DNA of 64,000 nucleotides from JAGDZR01 sp049115695 (lineage in GTDB: Bacteria > Bacteroidota > Bacteroidia > Cytophagales > Cyclobacteriaceae), in contig JAGDZR010000021.1 in assembly GCA_049115695.1 (NCBI GenBank), positions 1 to 64,000 on the forward strand, written 5' to 3'. Position 1 is the first letter of the stretch; each line of letters opens with the position of its first letter. The notes beneath the pieces are model-generated. The model was not told the origin of the DNA and made no database searches. It saw only the letters and a program-made list of their open reading frames with translations. Shown piece by piece: positions 7,934 to 17,416 of this stretch. The position numbers and the translations under genes are program-made.

Positions 7934-10900
7934 ATGAGAATCTTTTTATTTAGGATTAAACTGTTCACCTTATTGCTTTTTGTTTTTGCTTCGTTGATGG
8001 GGCAGGATAAGAACATTTCAGGTAAAGTGACAGATGAAAACGGGGAAGGGCTCCCCGGAGCGAGTGTAGTGGTGCGAGGGACCTCAATTGGAACTACCAC
8101 AGACATTGAAGGAAACTTCACTATGAGTGTCTCAAATGATGCGACAGTTGTTGTGTCATTTGTCGGTTACGAATCTCGAGTGATGGAAGTTGGAAATCAG
8201 GAATTTCTTGATATCAACATGAGTCTTGATGCTGAACAATTGGACGAAATTGTTGTGATTGGCTATGGACAAGAGAAGAAGTCAAATCTGACGGGAGCAG
8301 TGGTATCGATCGACAGTAAAAAGCTGACAAGTGTTCCTGTTGCAAACACGATGGGACTTTTAACAGGTCGTGTTCCTGGTATCATGGTAAGACAAAACTC
8401 TGGATTGCCTGGAGGTGAGAATACACAGATCAGGATTCGTGGATTTGCTGGATCGCCTTTGATATTGGTGGACGGAGTACAAATGGAAATGGATCGAATC
8501 GATCCAAATGATATTGAAAGTATCAATATCTTGAAAGATGCGGCGGCAGCTATTTATGGAGCTCGAGCTGGTAATGGAGTAGTGCTGGTTACCACTAAAA
8601 GAGGAAATACCGGAGCACCACAGATCAGCTATAGTGGGAGTTATACTTCACAAAGTGCAGTGCAGTTTTTTGAACAAGTTGATGCAGGGCAGTATGCTCA
8701 GTTGGTACGAGAAGCCAATCTAATGGATGGATTGGACATGGATGCCACCTATTCTGCAGAGGACGTTCAAAACTATGCTAATGGAGCACCTGGATTTGAA
8801 GGTGGTGATTGGATAGATGCATTGATCAAAAACAATGCCCCAATGTTTCAGAATAGCCTGAGTGTAAGAGGAGGATCTGATCAGGTAAGATATTATGCTT
8901 CAATAGGGAACACTGCGCAAGAGAGTTACTTCCGAAGCAGAGATTTTGATTACCGAAGATTGAATGCCAGAACTAATCTGGATGCAGAGATCAATAAAAA
9001 TCTAAGTTTCAATATGGATCTTTCATTCAGGCGTGATGAACGATCCAGACCACAGGAAGACATAGATGGTGTGTGGACGGATTTATCTACAGCTCAACCT
9101 ACTTTACCTACGGAACTGCCGGATCCAAGCAAGGGAGCTGCGTTTTCAGGATTTTCTCAAAGAACACCCCTTGGGCTTACTGATAAAGACTATGTCGGAA
9201 GCTGGGACAGACATGATTACACATTCAGAGGGAAGCTGGGTCTTAACTTCAATGTTCCTTATTTGGAAGGACTAACTATCCGACCTGAGATGAACATTGA
9301 GCATGTAGATCGGTCTGTAAAAAGATACAGGGGATCATTTGACATTCAGCAGTATCAACCAGAGACTGATACTTATTTGTTCATTGCTTCAAATGGAAAT
9401 GACAACACTACCATTTTTCAGTCTCAATGGAGGAGAGTTCAATTGTACCCCACTATTTCAATGGAGTACGACAAGAGCTTTGGAGCGCATAACATTAAGC
9501 TGTTGGGTGTAGCAGAACAACAAACACGTAAGATCAACAGCTTCAATGCAAGCAGACGTGACCTGCTTACGACTAATATTCGTGAGATCTTTATAGGGTC
9601 AACTGACGAGCAATTTGCAAACGGGTTTTCGCGACCTGATATTGGTAGAAAAAGTTTTGTGGGTAGGGTAAACTATCGTCTCAAGGATAGATACCTGTTT
9701 GAAGCTACTTTGAGAGCAGATGGAAACGTCTTGTTTGCTCCAGAAACACGATGGGGATATTTTCCCAGTGTTTCAGCCGGATGGGTTTTGTCTGATGAGT
9801 CGTTTATGCAGGGTGTATCGATGCTCGATCATCTGAAGTTAAGGCTCTCTTATTCGCAGCTGGGTGATGATACCGCTGAAAGACTTGAAGGGTTTGACTA
9901 CCTGACTGGTTATGGTATTTCAGGTATTTACCTGTTTGGAGACAATGTTGCCCAACCTGCTATTCGCACATTTGGATTGGTCAATCCACTGTTGACCTGG
10001 GAAAAGATGACCTTGTATAACATCGGGGTAGAGGCCGCAATAATGGATGGGCGTTTGTCTTTTGAGGCTGATCTGTTTTATCGACTCAGAGAAGGAATAA
10101 TTGCTCCAAATGTCGAATCTGTTCCTAATGAAACAGGAGCAAATCTGCCAGTTGTAAATATCGACAACCAGGAGAACAAAGGAATTGAATTAGCACTGAA
10201 TTATCAGCAGAGATTTGGTGATTTTAAATTCACTGCGTCCCCTAACATGACATTAGCTAGAGCTAAATGGTTAGAAGTGAGGAGCCAGGAGCAATTTGAT
10301 GATCCTGACCAGGAGAGATTATGGGGTAGAGATTATCAATACCTCAACCGAACTGTGGGGTATGTGTCTGATGGTCTGTTTATGTCTCAGGAAGAAATCG
10401 ATAATCATCCCGTGATTCAGGGAGCTGGAAATGATAACGCAAACCTAAGACCTGGTGATATTAAGTATATGGACCTTGATGGAAATGACACCATCAACTT
10501 CCGTGACCAACAGGAAATAGGTAGAGCACAAGTGATACCTGATTTAGTGTATGGCATGAACCTGTCGTTTTCATACAAAAACTTCAGTGTCAATGCTTTA
10601 CTCCAGGGTGCATCGAGGTTTGCGATCTTGATCGGAGGATCTGCACGTACCATGTTTGACAATGCTACCATTCCTCTAAGCTACCACTATGACTATAGGT
10701 GGCAGCCAGATCCGGACAACCCTGGGGTGAATATCAATCCTGAAGCATCACTTCCAGCACCAAGTTTGTCACAGAGTTCAAACAACAACAGAACGTCAGA
10801 CTTTTGGTTGAAGGACGTTACCTATGTCAGACTTAAAACTGTGAATGTGGCCTACGACATTCCTGGTAACATTATCTCCAAAATCGGAATGGAGAATGCC

Positions 10901-11050
10901 CAGATATACATTTCTGGAGAGAATCTCTTGACGCTTACCAATCTGGGGATTTATAAAGAGTCGTTTGATCCGGAATTTGAACCGGGCAATCCAAATAGGA
11001 GATATCCAATTACCAAGCAGGCAACTGTTGGTTTAAGAGTATCATTTTAA
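7934..11050 (+). CDS. SusC/RagA-type TonB-dependent outer membrane transporter
   Basis: A 1038-residue protein. Order: signal peptide ending LMGQ, a carboxypeptidase-regulatory-like domain (~25-105; SGKVTDENGEGLPGASVVVR), the Bacteroidota SusC signature and plug (LDEIVVIGYGQEKKSNLTGA to GNGVVLVTTKRG, ~115-240), then a 22-strand barrel ending in VGLRVSF. It imports oligosaccharides in complex with the SusD protein encoded next, energised by TonB. Length is typical. It heads the polysaccharide locus; the neighbouring GH117-like enzyme and sulfatase suggest a sulfated red-algal galactan as substrate (inference). Confidence 0.95.
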   Translation: MRIFLFRIKLFTLLLFVFASLMGQDKNISGKVTDENGEGLPGASVVVRGTSIGTTTDIEGNFTMSVSNDATVVVSFVGYESRVMEVGNQEFLDINMSLDAEQLDEIVVIGYGQEKKSNLTGAVVSIDSKKLTSVPVANTMGLLTGRVPGIMVRQNSGLPGGENTQIRIRGFAGSPLILVDGVQMEMDRIDPNDIESINILKDAAAAIYGARAGNGVVLVTTKRGNTGAPQISYSGSYTSQSAVQFFEQVDAGQYAQLVREANLMDGLDMDATYSAEDVQNYANGAPGFEGGDWIDALIKNNAPMFQNSLSVRGGSDQVRYYASIGNTAQESYFRSRDFDYRRLNARTNLDAEINKNLSFNMDLSFRRDERSRPQEDIDGVWTDLSTAQPTLPTELPDPSKGAAFSGFSQRTPLGLTDKDYVGSWDRHDYTFRGKLGLNFNVPYLEGLTIRPEMNIEHVDRSVKRYRGSFDIQQYQPETDTYLFIASNGNDNTTIFQSQWRRVQLYPTISMEYDKSFGAHNIKLLGVAEQQTRKINSFNASRRDLLTTNIREIFIGSTDEQFANGFSRPDIGRKSFVGRVNYRLKDRYLFEATLRADGNVLFAPETRWGYFPSVSAGWVLSDESFMQGVSMLDHLKLRLSYSQLGDDTAERLEGFDYLTGYGISGIYLFGDNVAQPAIRTFGLVNPLLTWEKMTLYNIGVEAAIMDGRLSFEADLFYRLREGIIAPNVESVPNETGANLPVVNIDNQENKGIELALNYQQRFGDFKFTASPNMTLARAKWLEVRSQEQFDDPDQERLWGRDYQYLNRTVGYVSDGLFMSQEEIDNHPVIQGAGNDNANLRPGDIKYMDLDGNDTINFRDQQEIGRAQVIPDLVYGMNLSFSYKNFSVNALLQGASRFAILIGGSARTMFDNATIPLSYHYDYRWQPDPDNPGVNINPEASLPAPSLSQSSNNNRTSDFWLKDVTYVRLKTVNVAYDIPGNIISKIGMENAQIYISGENLLTLTNLGIYKESFDPEFEPGNPNRRYPITKQATVGLRVSF

Positions 11051-11061
11051 CTGTGAATCAC

Positions 11062-12846
11062 ATGAAAATGAATAAAATAATAATCGTATTTCTAATGGCC
11101 ATGGTGACGATTTTGCCATCATGCGAAGACGCCTTTGAGTTGACCCCATCCAATATCATTTCTGATGCGGTAGTATTCGATGACGAAGGACTGGCAGATG
11201 CCTTTTTAGCTGATCTGTATCAGAGAAGTGTATTTCTAGATGATCGACTTGGTTTCCAAATCATGCAAGGATTGATCAATTCAGCCGGAGGGGAATCTCG
11301 TAATTTTGCTCCCTGGCAACAGCCTTTCGGCCGTGTAATCGGCTGGGATTTTAATGAAGAAGGAGCTGGTGTATTCAATGATTTCTACAGTTATGGATTG
11401 ATACGTGAGTGCAATGAGTTTATTACTAAAATTCCGGAAGCACCCAGTATTTCTGATGAATTCAAGAATGACAGAGTTGGTGAGGCGAGGTTCCTTAGGG
11501 CGTGGGCTTACTTCCAGATGGTACGTATCTGGGGTGGAGTACCACTCATTACAGAAGTGATCGACATTCAGGGAGATACAGAACTAAGTTTTCCAAGAAA
11601 CTCTGAAAAGGAAATTTATGATTTCATTGGCTCTGAAATGGATGATCTGGCGAACATATTGCCAGACAATCCTGAAGATGGTCGTGTTTCCAGATGGGCG
11701 GCATTGGCTTTGAAGAGTAGAGCAATGCTCAACGCAGCAAGTGTAGCAAGATTTGGGACTGAGCAAATGAGCGGGTTACTTGGATTTCCGGCAGGCGATG
11801 CAGATGGTTATTACCAACAATCCTTAGCAGCTTCACAGGAGATCATGCAGAGTGGTCAGTTTTCACTTTATAGAAAATCCAGTGATCCTGTTGAAAACTT
11901 CGCCAATATATTCCTTGATGAGGTAGATAATCGTGAAATCATATTCAAAGAGAAGTATGATTTTGATGCAAATAAAAGCCACACCTGGGATGGACAGGGA
12001 GCACCATTTGGTACTGGGTTTAACTGGAATTCAAACTTCCCAACCTATCTGGAAATGCTCGAAATATTTGATTTCACGGATGGAAGTACAGGTCGAATTG
12101 ATCGTGCGAACTATGATGGTAACACGCCGTTGGATCCGTCATGGTTTTTCGAACAAAGGGACCCAAGGATGAGAGCATCAATATTCTATCCTGGTACAGA
12201 GTTTGAAGGTGGGAATGTCTATTTTCATAGACGAACACACTATACGGATCCGGCAGATGGTGTCAGAAAATCCAATGATCAAAATGGATTTAGAGTGCCA
12301 GGCACTGACTGGCCAGGTGCAGGTCCCGGAAGACACATTGGTGGAAATCCAACTGGATTATTGGTTCGAAAAAGAATAAGTGAGGAAACTCCTGATGGAT
12401 TGAATTCAAGTACCGACTACATTGTTTTTCGCTTGAGTGAAATCATGCTCAACTATGTGGAGGCAGCCTTTTACCTTGGAGATCCTAATGGAGACCTGGC
12501 AGATGTTCTCAATAATGAGATCAGGGATAGAGCTGGTATGCCAGCGCTAACCGCTGCTGAGATTACTGAAGATAAGATCAGACAGGAGAGGAGAGTCGAA
12601 CTAGCATTTGAGGATCAAATCTTCTGGGATTTAAGAAGATGGAGAATTGCCCATATCGAGTTGCATGAGCAGGTCAGGCATAGAGTCCATTGGGAATATG
12701 ACTTTGACACAGGTATGTACACAGCGTTGATGGCACATGGTGATCTCAACAGAGTACGCCTGCATCCTGAGCATAATTATTACTATGCTTTTGGATTAGG
12801 CAAACTGGCAGACAATAGCGGGTTAGTTGAAAACCCCGGATACTAG
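11062..12846 (+). CDS. SusD/RagB-type glycan-binding lipoprotein
   Basis: About 594 residues from ATG at 11062 (a GTG nine bases earlier is possible). The lipobox is TILPSC, so it should be an outer-surface lipoprotein. SusD hallmarks: RFLRAWAYFQMVRIWGGVPL in the TPR region, and a C-terminal RRVELAFEDQIFWDLRRWRI. It caps the SusC barrel and binds the incoming oligosaccharide. It lies 11 bp after susC, as is standard. A clear terminator-like stem-loop follows, so the downstream GH117-like gene may have its own promoter. Confidence 0.95.
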   Translation: MKMNKIIIVFLMAMVTILPSCEDAFELTPSNIISDAVVFDDEGLADAFLADLYQRSVFLDDRLGFQIMQGLINSAGGESRNFAPWQQPFGRVIGWDFNEEGAGVFNDFYSYGLIRECNEFITKIPEAPSISDEFKNDRVGEARFLRAWAYFQMVRIWGGVPLITEVIDIQGDTELSFPRNSEKEIYDFIGSEMDDLANILPDNPEDGRVSRWAALALKSRAMLNAASVARFGTEQMSGLLGFPAGDADGYYQQSLAASQEIMQSGQFSLYRKSSDPVENFANIFLDEVDNREIIFKEKYDFDANKSHTWDGQGAPFGTGFNWNSNFPTYLEMLEIFDFTDGSTGRIDRANYDGNTPLDPSWFFEQRDPRMRASIFYPGTEFEGGNVYFHRRTHYTDPADGVRKSNDQNGFRVPGTDWPGAGPGRHIGGNPTGLLVRKRISEETPDGLNSSTDYIVFRLSEIMLNYVEAAFYLGDPNGDLADVLNNEIRDRAGMPALTAAEITEDKIRQERRVELAFEDQIFWDLRRWRIAHIELHEQVRHRVHWEYDFDTGMYTALMAHGDLNRVRLHPEHNYYYAFGLGKLADNSGLVENPGY

Positions 12847-12877
12847 ACTTAAAACTTTATTTCAACTTCATATTCAG

Positions 12878-12912
12878 AAAAGGTTGCCTTTGGTTTAGGG
12901 GCAGCCTTTTTG
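12878..12912 (+). terminator. Rho-independent terminator after SusC/SusD
   Basis: AAAAGGTTGCC pairs with GGCAGCCTTTT (one G-U) around an ~11-base loop, followed by further T residues. Placed just after the SusD stop. Confidence 0.7.
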
Positions 12913-13043
12913 CTTGAAAAAGGGGTGAATTAAAGCGAAAGATGTTAGTGATGTAAGTTTTTGTCTAGTACAGTATGTTACTACCTTTTGGTAAAAATTA
13001 CTTCATTTGAAATAGTTAATAATAAAACAGAACATTGAATAGA

Positions 13044-14363
13044 ATGAAATACTTGATAATAGCACTTAGTGTATTGATGGTTGCCTGTCAGCAACAACCT
13101 GCCGGCCCTGTACTACAGGGTAAGATTATGGATGAGTCATCCAATCCTGCGGCTGGACTGACCGTCTATGTGGTGGAAGATACTGTTTCCACAGTCACAG
13201 ACGAGCAAGGGGTATTTAAGCTTTCACTCAAGGATGGTGAGAATAAGACAGTGAGGCTGGAAGGAGAAGGCTATATGTTTGAGCAACATGAGGGTGTAAG
13301 TGTATCGGAGAGTTTGAATACGTCGGTACGTAGAGCAATAAAAAGTGCTGCCACGCTAAGAGAGGAAATTTACTTAACCAATGATTGCCAGGTTGATATT
13401 CCTGATAATCCAGAATGGGATGTTGAGTTCAAGGAAATTCCATTGAAAGGTGATTTGGCACCAGATACGATGTATACACGCCGTGATCCAAGTGCCGTGA
13501 TCAAGGTGGATGACACCTACTATGTTTGGTACTCATGGAGTATGACGCATGGTGAGGGTAAAATTGCTCCGTGGGATTTAAATGACTTATACTACGCAAC
13601 CTCCAAAGATGGCATTACCTGGAAGGAGGAAGGCATAGCCGTTGGAAGAGGAGAGCCAGGATCATTTGATCACCGATCTGTGTTTACAACAGAGATCTTC
13701 GTCGATAATGGCAAGTACTATTTGGTTTATCAAGCTGCTGCTGGTGAAGATGGAGTCTACAACCGCAATGTGGTTGGGATGTCTGTGGCTGATTCTCCTG
13801 ATGGTCCATGGACCAAGTTGAAAGATCCGGTTCTCAGACCGACATATACAGACAACAAATTCTTTGATAATAATGCGGTGCATGATCCATGCATCGTGGC
13901 TTATGATGGTAAGTATCATTTGTACTATAAGGGTGAGTGCAATTGCATGGGTGATCCGGATTGTATTCGCTGGTGTAATCCGGTTTGTGGATTGAAGAAG
14001 CAGGTGAAATGGGGAGTTGCAGTAGCTGACAGTCCGACGGGACCATTTGAGAAGTCTGTATTCAACCCGATTACCAATACAGGACATGAGGTGATGGTTT
14101 GGACGTACGGTACAGGTGTTGCCATTCTACAACACCAGGATGGACCTGAGGCCAACACCATTCAATACTCAGAGGATGGATTCAATTTTGAAATCATGGG
14201 ATCCGTTAAAGGCATTCCGGAAGCATCCGGACTGTATCGACCAAATGACCCTGCTGATCATCAGCACGCAGGCATTGAGTGGGGCTTGAGTCACAAACTC
14301 AATTGGGATGCTGGACCAAGAGGTTGGATGTATATCCGAAGATTTGATCTGGTAAAGAAATAA
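13044..14363 (+). CDS. GH117-like glycoside hydrolase lipoprotein (anhydro-L-galactosidase type)
   Basis: About 439 residues from ATG 13044. Lipobox LMVAC; residues ~27-90 are a carboxypeptidase-regulatory-like beta domain (GKIMDESSNPAAGLTVYVVE); the rest is a five-bladed propeller. Motifs match GH117: RRDPSAVIKVDDTYYVWYSW (candidate base Asp), DHRSVFTTEI, VHDPCIVAYDGKYHLYYKGE and NTGHEVMVW (candidate acid His). GH117 enzymes remove terminal 3,6-anhydro-L-galactose from agar oligosaccharides. A cysteine-rich insert (ECNCMGDPDCIRWCNPVC) sits after the YYKGE motif. Downstream of SusC/SusD and 17 bp before the sulfatase. GH43-like activity cannot be excluded. Confidence 0.75.
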   Translation: MKYLIIALSVLMVACQQQPAGPVLQGKIMDESSNPAAGLTVYVVEDTVSTVTDEQGVFKLSLKDGENKTVRLEGEGYMFEQHEGVSVSESLNTSVRRAIKSAATLREEIYLTNDCQVDIPDNPEWDVEFKEIPLKGDLAPDTMYTRRDPSAVIKVDDTYYVWYSWSMTHGEGKIAPWDLNDLYYATSKDGITWKEEGIAVGRGEPGSFDHRSVFTTEIFVDNGKYYLVYQAAAGEDGVYNRNVVGMSVADSPDGPWTKLKDPVLRPTYTDNKFFDNNAVHDPCIVAYDGKYHLYYKGECNCMGDPDCIRWCNPVCGLKKQVKWGVAVADSPTGPFEKSVFNPITNTGHEVMVWTYGTGVAILQHQDGPEANTIQYSEDGFNFEIMGSVKGIPEASGLYRPNDPADHQHAGIEWGLSHKLNWDAGPRGWMYIRRFDLVKK

Positions 14364-14380
14364 CAAAACTATTTTGTCCG

Positions 14381-15778
14381 ATGAGCATCAATAGTACCAA
14401 GCACTGGTTGATTTGTTTCGTAATGATCATGAGTCACCTTGTGCTCATCGGACAAGACAAACCCAATATCCTATTCATCTTTTCCGATGATGCCGGATAT
14501 GCAGATTTTGGTTTTCACGGAAGTGAGGTAATGAAAACCCCAAACCTGGATAAACTGGCAAGTCAGGGGACTCAGTTTACACAGGCATATGTGTCTGCTG
14601 CAGTTTGCGGCCCCTCCAGAGCTGGAATATTGACAGGCAAATACCAGCAGCGATTTGGTTTTGAAGAAAACAACGTGCCGGGTTACATGAGTAAGTCTTA
14701 TTTACCTGACGATGAAATGGGATTGCCATTAGATCAGCAAACCATTGGAAATTATCTCCAGGAGTTGGGGTACAAAACGGCATTGATTGGCAAGTGGCAC
14801 CAGGGTAATGCGGATAAGTTTCATCCCTTGAAGCGAGGATTTGATTACTTCTACGGATTTAGAGGAGGCGCAAGGAGCTACTATCCTTTTTCGGATGAAA
14901 ATCCATTGCGAAGATTAGAGGACAGGATGGAGCGTGGATTTGAAAACTATGAAGAGTCGGATAAGTACCTGACTGATGCGTTAGTTGATGATGCTATCTC
15001 CTTTATGGAGCATCAGGATGATCAACCTTTTTTTATCATGCTCTCCTTTAATGCGGTGCATACGCCTATGCATGCCGATGATCCCGATTTGCTCCTATTT
15101 CCAAATCTCACAGGGAAACGAAAACAATTGGCTGCCATGACGTTCTCAATGGATCGAGCCATTGGAAGGGTGCTGGATAAGTTGGATATGTTGGGAATTG
15201 CGGACAATACGCTTGTAATCTACACCAATGACAATGGTGGTCCATCAGACACCAATGCCTCTGTCAATCACCCTTTGAGTGGAACAAAAGCTAATCACCT
15301 TGAAGGTGGTATTAGAGTTCCGTTTTTGATGAGGTGGGATGGGGTAACAACAGCTGGGAAGCAGTATGATCATCCGATCAGTACATTAGATCTCTTACCC
15401 ACATTTGTAAATGCAGGGGGAGGTGATGCTGAACAAATGGATGGTCTGGATGGAGTGGATCTACAGCCATTCGTTTCTGGAGAAAGATCGGAACGTCCAC
15501 ACAAAACACTTTACTGGAAGAAGGAAAATAGAGGGGCCATCAGAGACGGGGACTGGAAGTTGTTGAGGTTTCCAGACCGACCTGCTGAACTGTACAACCT
15601 GGCCGAGGACATCTCGGAAACAAATGACCTGGCCAGCAAATATCCGGATCGTGTTAGGGGCATGTATCAGCAGCTGTTTGATTGGGAGTGTACGCTGGTA
15701 AGACCTCTATGGCAGCTTCAACGGGAATATGAAGACAAGGCGATGGATCGGATGGATGCCTACCGCTTCAAGGAGTGA
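14381..15778 (+). CDS. Secreted sulfatase (formylglycine-dependent, S1 family)
   Basis: A 465-residue protein with a signal peptide (to ~LIGQ). Metal-binding start KPNILFIFSDDAGYADFG; active-site motif CGPSRAGILTG, whose Cys is converted to formylglycine; GKWHQG; and the second Asp/Asn pair in YTNDNGG. It hydrolyses sulfate esters, here probably on an oligosaccharide. It lies 17 bp after the GH117-like gene and is co-transcribed with it. Glycan position specificity cannot be read. No formylglycine-generating enzyme is visible in this window. Confidence 0.93.
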   Translation: MSINSTKHWLICFVMIMSHLVLIGQDKPNILFIFSDDAGYADFGFHGSEVMKTPNLDKLASQGTQFTQAYVSAAVCGPSRAGILTGKYQQRFGFEENNVPGYMSKSYLPDDEMGLPLDQQTIGNYLQELGYKTALIGKWHQGNADKFHPLKRGFDYFYGFRGGARSYYPFSDENPLRRLEDRMERGFENYEESDKYLTDALVDDAISFMEHQDDQPFFIMLSFNAVHTPMHADDPDLLLFPNLTGKRKQLAAMTFSMDRAIGRVLDKLDMLGIADNTLVIYTNDNGGPSDTNASVNHPLSGTKANHLEGGIRVPFLMRWDGVTTAGKQYDHPISTLDLLPTFVNAGGGDAEQMDGLDGVDLQPFVSGERSERPHKTLYWKKENRGAIRDGDWKLLRFPDRPAELYNLAEDISETNDLASKYPDRVRGMYQQLFDWECTLVRPLWQLQREYEDKAMDRMDAYRFKE

Positions 15779-15801
15779 AACACTTAATTGGAAAATGATC
15801 C

Positions 15802-17139
15802 CTACCTTTTTATCAATGTCTTCACAAATTCCATTTGCGGATCTTGATCATTGATTACATCATTGATGGTTAAATGAATTTCATGATCGGGAATCAAACC
15901 TCTGTTCGTTGTTGGTTGCTTCTCTGACTGAGGGAATGTTTGAAGATATCCGGGAATGCCAATGGTGATTTTTGAGTAAGGAAGATTTATATACTTAGTA
16001 GGTTCTCCAACAAACCCTTCATACCTGCTCCCGGTTTCTTCACCTATGACAATTGCATCACCAAACTCTTTTAGATACCTGGCCATTACACCTGCTGCAC
16101 CATATGTTCGGCCATTGACAAGCAGATAGATTGCATTATGATAAACCTGCTTAGCTGACTTAGGGATTTTCACCTGTCTGGTTTTTCCATCCCATGCAGT
16201 AGATGTCAATAGATTACCAGTAAGGATTTCATTTCTATTGATAAATGGGACAATATCATAAGCAAACTCATTTCTTTCACCGCTGTTATTCCTCAGGTCT
16301 ATGACCAGATGTTGTGTTTTTTTCTCAATCACCTCGATTATGATTTCCTCATAGAGTTTTTTAGACTTGATTTCAAAATCATTGACTTTACGAGAGTCAA
16401 ATGAAGGGAGTGTTAAAAAAGCAATATTATCCTCGAAGGTTAAGGTGGAGAATGGAGGCTCGTTTGCCGCTTCCTCATTAGGATAAAACTTTTGATAATT
16501 TCCGATTTGTACGCTCCTGTCCAAGGCAGCTACCTGTACTAGTTTTTCATTGCCACTATTATCTATTATCGAGAGTTCAAATTCAGTCGATTGATCTACG
16601 TACAAATAGAATTGTAATGGAAACTTAGAAGCCATTGTTCGGTCAATGTACGTGGTGATTAGACCATCAGAAGGGAAGTACTTGTAAATGGTCTGTAAGA
16701 TTTCTTGAGCACTTTTTCCATTGATGTTAAGGATTTCATTGCCCCGATCCATCAATTGCTCGTTTGACAAATCAAACCAAACGTATAGGCTCCCTTCAAG
16801 GACAATTACCGTGATGGGTAAGTACAAGTACTCATTTTGCCCAAACCCACCAAAAATCAATTTGCTGGTTACATCAAAATGGCCTTCGTTGCTAAGAGCA
16901 CTAAGCTCACTTACTTTCTGATATAGATTGAGGAGTGTAGTGGACTCATTGTCGGAGTTCTTGATGAGTTCATCAGCCTGCTTATCAAACTCAGGGTTGA
17001 ATTTGTCGAGTCCAGGATTAAATGACCGAATGCTGCTTTTCAGGAAGATAAGATCATCCTTAACACTCTCTTCAGAAAACCTCTGCCCATAACAGATCGA
17101 ATGAGCACAAAGCAATACCAATACCAGCAGCTTCTTCAT
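15802..17139 (-). CDS. S41-peptidase-like secreted protein, probably lacking the catalytic Ser
   Basis: About 445 residues from the start giving MKKLLVLVLLCAHSICYG (signal peptide); a start 19 codons earlier is unlikely. The C-terminal half resembles tail-specific protease family S41: HLVIDLRNNSGERNEFAYDI, then LLVNGRTYGAAGVMARYLKE and AIVIGEETGSRYEGF. In active relatives the segment after NGRT usually reads like FSAAE; here it is YGAAG, so the expected Ser is Gly. It may be a non-catalytic homologue. Convergent with the sulfatase; a 220 bp gap separates it from the divergent molybdoenzyme gene. Confidence 0.7.
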   Translation of the reverse strand: MKKLLVLVLLCAHSICYGQRFSEESVKDDLIFLKSSIRSFNPGLDKFNPEFDKQADELIKNSDNESTTLLNLYQKVSELSALSNEGHFDVTSKLIFGGFGQNEYLYLPITVIVLEGSLYVWFDLSNEQLMDRGNEILNINGKSAQEILQTIYKYFPSDGLITTYIDRTMASKFPLQFYLYVDQSTEFELSIIDNSGNEKLVQVAALDRSVQIGNYQKFYPNEEAANEPPFSTLTFEDNIAFLTLPSFDSRKVNDFEIKSKKLYEEIIIEVIEKKTQHLVIDLRNNSGERNEFAYDIVPFINRNEILTGNLLTSTAWDGKTRQVKIPKSAKQVYHNAIYLLVNGRTYGAAGVMARYLKEFGDAIVIGEETGSRYEGFVGEPTKYINLPYSKITIGIPGYLQTFPQSEKQPTTNRGLIPDHEIHLTINDVINDQDPQMEFVKTLIKR

Positions 17140-17416
17140 GGGTGTTTTCTTGTAAAGATATTTTTTTTCATTGATTGTTTTCCCATCTAAAATCAACTAG
17201 ACAATCACTTGACTATCAATGAAAATCGTCGAATGAATCGTCTGAAAACTTGACATTTTCTCAACAGCTAGAATAAACCAATAAGGATTTACCAAATGGC
17301 TCTGTTGTTCTTATTTGGAAAACCTGATGAATGGGATTTATGTACTTATCGTGGAATATCAGTCAGGAGATGTGACTTACAGAAAAATTCGTAAAATTTA
17401 GACTTTGAAAACCTAG

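Noticed and set aside
13662..14161. Several antisense frames inside the GH117-like gene
   Set aside because: They are overlapping frames opposite a clearly conserved gene, without start-site or family support.
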